From Alteriqipengyuania halimionae (GTDB lineage Bacteria > Pseudomonadota > Alphaproteobacteria > Sphingomonadales > Sphingomonadaceae), in assembly GCF_009827575.1 (NCBI RefSeq), contig NZ_WTYR01000001.1:1426001-1490000 (forward strand): a stretch of DNA of 64,000 nt, read 5' to 3'. Each line of letters starts with the position of its first letter. Positions within the stretch are counted from its first letter, which is position 1. Position numbers and translations under genes: made by a program. Shown piece after piece: positions 61,230 to 64,000 of this stretch. Below the pieces are notes generated by a model. The model ran no database searches. It was not told the DNA's origin and saw only the letters and a list, made by a program, of their open reading frames with translations.

Positions 61230-62123
61230 ATGAGCGGACCGATTGTCCAGACCCTGACGCCTACGACCCACGATCTCGGCCAGTTCGAGGTCAGGCGCGT
61301 GCTGCCTTCGAGGGCGCGCACCATGATCGGCCCCTTCATCTTCGTCGACGAGTTCGGCCCCGCACATCTCGATCAGGGCGCGGGCATGGATGTGCGCCCG
61401 CACCCGCATATCAATCTGGCGACCGTCACCTGGCTGTTCGAGGGGGCGATCGATCATCGCGACAGCCTCGGCACCTTCTCCACGATCCGGCCCGGCGCGG
61501 TCAATCTGATGACGGCGGGCCGCGGCATCGTCCATTCCGAGCGCAGCCCGCAGGATGAACGCAACGATGGCCCACGCCTGTTCGGCATGCAGACCTGGCT
61601 TGCCCTGCCCGACGGGCGCGAAGAAGTGGATCCGGCCTTCGAAACCCGCTCCGATCTGCCGGTGATCGAGGATGGACGCGCCTGCGCCCGCATCATTATG
61701 GGCGAATTGTGGGACGAGCGCGCGCCCACTACGACCCATTCCGAAACGATCTACGCCGAAATCGATCTCGCGCCGGGCGGCACGATCCCGATCGACAGCG
61801 AAGCCGACGAACGTGCGGTGATGCTGGTCGATGGCCAGGCGAAGGCCGACAGCGTCGAACTCGAAAAATACCGGCTCTACGTGCTCGCGCCCGGGCGCGA
61901 TGTTGCGCTGGCATCCGAAAAAGGCGCGAAAGTCATGCTGCTGGGCGGCGAAGCCTTTGCTAGCGAACGCCATGTCTGGTGGAACTTCGTCAGTTCGAGC
62001 AAGGACCGCATCATGCAGGCCCGCGACGACTGGCGGCAGGAGCGTTTCCCCAGCGTCCCCGGCGATGATGAAGAGCGCATTCCGATCCCCGAAGGCCAAC
62101 CCAAGACAGTGAGCTATCCTTGA
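61230..62123 (+). CDS. Pirin family protein
   Basis: This 297-residue bicupin has the pirin metal site in the N-terminal cupin (RPHPHINLATVTWLFEGAIDHRDSLG and MTAGRGIVHSERSP, giving the three His and Glu ligands) and a C-terminal cupin (APGGTIPIDSEADERAVMLVDGQ). Pirins bind iron and include quercetin dioxygenases and redox-sensing regulators. An AGGAG ribosome site precedes the ATG. The gene overlaps the next by 4 bases (TTGA) and shares a strand with the GST and BolA genes upstream. Confidence 0.92.
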   Translation: MSGPIVQTLTPTTHDLGQFEVRRVLPSRARTMIGPFIFVDEFGPAHLDQGAGMDVRPHPHINLATVTWLFEGAIDHRDSLGTFSTIRPGAVNLMTAGRGIVHSERSPQDERNDGPRLFGMQTWLALPDGREEVDPAFETRSDLPVIEDGRACARIIMGELWDERAPTTTHSETIYAEIDLAPGGTIPIDSEADERAVMLVDGQAKADSVELEKYRLYVLAPGRDVALASEKGAKVMLLGGEAFASERHVWWNFVSSSKDRIMQARDDWRQERFPSVPGDDEERIPIPEGQPKTVSYP

Positions 62124-62947
62124 CCGAAAAGAACACAGCCCCGACCGTATGGATCACCGGCGCATCGAGCGGCATCGGCCGCGCACTGGCGCATGAATGG
62201 GGCGAGCGCGGCGCCCGCCTGATCCTCTCTGGCCGCGATTTGCAACGCCTCTCCTCGGTCGCCGACCGCACCGGAGCCGATGCGATTACCGTACCGTTCG
62301 ACGTGCGCGACACCGAGGCGATGCAACGCGGGATCGAACGTGCGCTCAAATGGGCCGGGCGGATCGACGTGCTGGTCAACAATGCCGGAATTTCACAGCG
62401 CAGCCTTGCGCTCGAGACCTCGATGGAAGTCTATCGCCAGATCATCGAGATCGACCTGCTCGCCCAGATCGAGCTTACCCAGACGCTGCTCCCCAAACTG
62501 GTCGAACAGGGCGGCGGGAAACTCGTCTTCATCTCCTCGATCGCCGGCAAGGTCGGGGTACCGCTGCGCACGGCTTATTCGGCCGCGAAATTCGGCCTGA
62601 TCGGCTATGCCGACGCATTGCGCGCCGAAGTAAAACAGCACGGGATCGACGTGCACGTAATCGCGCCCGGATCGGTCGCAACCGATGTTTCGAAAAACGC
62701 GCTCGGTGCCGATGCCAAACCGCGCGGCTTCAGCGACCAGGCGATCGATGATGGCATGCCCGCGAGCAAGGCCGCGCGCGAGATCGTCGATGCCGTCGAG
62801 GCCGGTGTGCGCGAGACGATCGTCTCCGACGGGGTCGAGCGCAAGATGGGCGAACTGACCCAGACTCCGGAGATGGTGTTCGATCGCATGGCCGAGCTAA
62901 TGGAAGAAGGCTACGCCGAAAAGCTTGGCGCTGCGAAAGGCGAATGA
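62120..62947 (+). CDS. SDR-family oxidoreductase
   Basis: This 275-residue short-chain dehydrogenase has the cofactor loop VWITGASSGIGRALA, the LVNNAGIS strand, catalytic Ser (FISSIAG), Tyr and Lys (AYSAAKFGL), and VIAPGSVATDVS. It resembles the DHRS7-like group. The start is TTG overlapping the pirin stop (TTGA), and the ATG of the next gene overlaps its stop, so pirin-SDR-hydrolase are coupled. The substrate is unknown; NADP versus NAD preference cannot be read with certainty. Confidence 0.88.
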   Translation: MTEKNTAPTVWITGASSGIGRALAHEWGERGARLILSGRDLQRLSSVADRTGADAITVPFDVRDTEAMQRGIERALKWAGRIDVLVNNAGISQRSLALETSMEVYRQIIEIDLLAQIELTQTLLPKLVEQGGGKLVFISSIAGKVGVPLRTAYSAAKFGLIGYADALRAEVKQHGIDVHVIAPGSVATDVSKNALGADAKPRGFSDQAIDDGMPASKAAREIVDAVEAGVRETIVSDGVERKMGELTQTPEMVFDRMAELMEEGYAEKLGAAKGE

Positions 62948-63861
62948 TGGAACAGACCCGCGTAACCCTGGCGAACGGGATCGAACTCGATGTGGTCGAT
63001 ACCGGCGTCCCCGAAGGCTCGGCCGACGATGCCGAGACCCTGATCTTTCTCCACGGCTTCCCCGAAAGCCACCGCACCTGGCGCCACCAGCTCGCGCATT
63101 TCAAGGATCGCTATCGCTGCATCGCGCCCGATCAGCGCGGCTATCGCGGGTCGTCCAAACCGCAGGAAGTCGAAGCCTATACGCCCGACAAGCTGATCGG
63201 CGACGTCTTCGCCCTCGCCGATGCGCTCGGCGTCGATAAATTCACCGTGGTCGGCCACGATTGGGGCGGCGCGATTGCCTGGGGCACGGCCTATTGGGGC
63301 CAGGCCAATGGCCGCGTACCGCGCGCGATCATCGCCAATGCGCCGCATCCCACGGTGTTCCAGAAGCTGCTCTACCTCGACGAGGGCCAGCGCGCTTCGA
63401 GCCAGTATATGCGCGGCTTCCGCGACACCGATAACGACGCGCTGGTGCGCGAACACGGGTTGGTCGGCATCCTGATGAAGGAGGTCAAATGGGACCGGCC
63501 TTCACAGATGGAGCAGGAGGAACGCGACGCGCTGCTCGAAGACTGGCAGGATCGCGACGCCGCCTTCGGCATGCTGAACTGGTATCGCGCCAGCCCGGTC
63601 GATGTGCCCCCGATGGACGCCCCCTACGCAATTCCCGACGATTATACGCCGCCGCCGCTGCCCCAGCTCGAGATTCCGACGCTGGTGATCTGGGCGATGG
63701 ACGACCTCGCTCTGCCCCCGCAGAATGTCGAGGGACTGGTCGATCACATCACCGACCTGACCGTCGAGCAGGTGCCCGATTGCGGTCACTTCGTGCCGTG
63801 GGAAGCGCCCGACGCTGTGAATTCGGCGATCGACACATTCCTGGAGAGAACCTCCGCCTAA
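62944..63861 (+). CDS. Epoxide hydrolase-like alpha/beta hydrolase
   Basis: This 305-residue alpha/beta hydrolase of the epoxide hydrolase/haloalkane dehalogenase type has the oxyanion segment IFLHGFPESHRTWR and the nucleophile elbow VVGHDWGGAIAWG with Asp rather than Ser. The cap region has Tyr residues (LLYLDEGQRASSQYMRGF), the acid lies near IWAMDDLAL, and the catalytic His is in VPDCGHFVPWEAPD. Asp nucleophile plus the GFPES motif favours epoxide hydrolase. It is the last of the coupled pirin-SDR-hydrolase run. Confidence 0.89.
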   Translation: MMEQTRVTLANGIELDVVDTGVPEGSADDAETLIFLHGFPESHRTWRHQLAHFKDRYRCIAPDQRGYRGSSKPQEVEAYTPDKLIGDVFALADALGVDKFTVVGHDWGGAIAWGTAYWGQANGRVPRAIIANAPHPTVFQKLLYLDEGQRASSQYMRGFRDTDNDALVREHGLVGILMKEVKWDRPSQMEQEERDALLEDWQDRDAAFGMLNWYRASPVDVPPMDAPYAIPDDYTPPPLPQLEIPTLVIWAMDDLALPPQNVEGLVDHITDLTVEQVPDCGHFVPWEAPDAVNSAIDTFLERTSA

Positions 63862-63883
63862 TGGAGCGGAGTGGGCAGCAGCC

Positions 63884-64000
63884 TCACACCAGCCACTCGA
63901 TCCACGCGCCGTGCGGGTGGGCGTTGGCGAGATGCACTTCCTCTTCGCCGCCCGGCCAGTAGCGGACCCGACATTCGTGCTGGTGCGTATCGCGATTGGC
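63884..64000 (-). CDS. C-terminal fragment of a gene running off the window edge
   Basis: A reading frame is open on the minus strand from the right edge to a TGA at 63884, giving at least 38 codons with the sequence HQHECRVRYWPGGEEEVHLA and the end HPHGAWIEWLV. Codon pattern matches neighbours, and the stop lies 22 bases from the convergent hydrolase stop, so a real gene is likely. The fragment is too short for me to name; it is rich in His and Trp. Confidence 0.55.
   Translation of the reverse strand, partial: ANRDTHQHECRVRYWPGGEEEVHLANAHPHGAWIEWLV

Noticed and set aside
1-64000. tRNA, rRNA or CRISPR features
   Set aside because: I looked through the intergenic stretches for cloverleaf arms, rRNA-like blocks and regularly spaced repeats, and found none; a covariance-model scan would be needed to be certain.

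Overview
The window is a gene-dense, GC-rich stretch of an alphaproteobacterial chromosome. The gene content points to Sphingomonadales, most likely Erythrobacteraceae. Indicators are a ChvI/ChvG two-component pair next to pckA, a short HprK without its N-terminal domain beside EIIA-Man and HPr, a divergent DUF2066/Hda pair facing purMN, CobS, DUF2794, DUF3597 and an adrenodoxin-type ferredoxin. The family-level placement is inference from gene content, not a phylogeny. I see no rRNA, tRNA, CRISPR array, insertion sequence or prophage.

Layout. 0-7 kb: the end of purQ, a GGDEF/EAL protein, and a minus-strand run of glmU, a lipoprotein gene, a PIN/RHH toxin-antitoxin pair and glmS, so the two UDP-GlcNAc genes flank a TA module. 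7-16.6 kb: an SDR gene, then DUF2066-hda-cysE-DUF2794, purM-purN, a VOC protein, and pepA-holC-lipoprotein-ndk. 16.7-23.2 kb: lptD-surA-pdxA-rsmA in the enterobacterial order, ending in a membrane-anchored retropepsin-like protease. 23.4-30.4 kb: parC, a PfpI/DJ-1 protein and several envelope proteins, each with its own strong terminator. 30.4-33.6 kb: a ferredoxin and two tandem cysteine desulfurases, with a divergent hydrolase gene. 33.9-39.5 kb: small membrane and DUF proteins plus three exported enzymes (DUF885 peptidase, glutaminyl cyclase-type propeller, HExxH metallopeptidase with a TPR-like tail). 39.6-46.8 kb: pckA divergent from chvI-chvG-hprK-rapZ-EIIA-HPr-SpoU methylase, a carbon/envelope control block. 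46.8-54.7 kb: an AT-richer DUF4238 gene next to rmuC, then translation and repair genes (def, recR, fmt, truA). 54.7-64 kb: a class A PBP, cobS, a J-domain protein, bolA, and redox/detoxification genes (DUF2236, two GSTs, pirin, SDR, epoxide hydrolase-like).

Most of the window is ordinary core genome. The parts that merit a second look are the TA module with its tandem palindromic operator and apparently leaderless promoter inside the glmU-glmS run; the low-GC DUF4238 gene abutting rmuC; chvG, which has no ATG or GTG start; the doubled cysteine desulfurase; an orphan cobS; and a ParC that carries Ala at the main quinolone-contact position.
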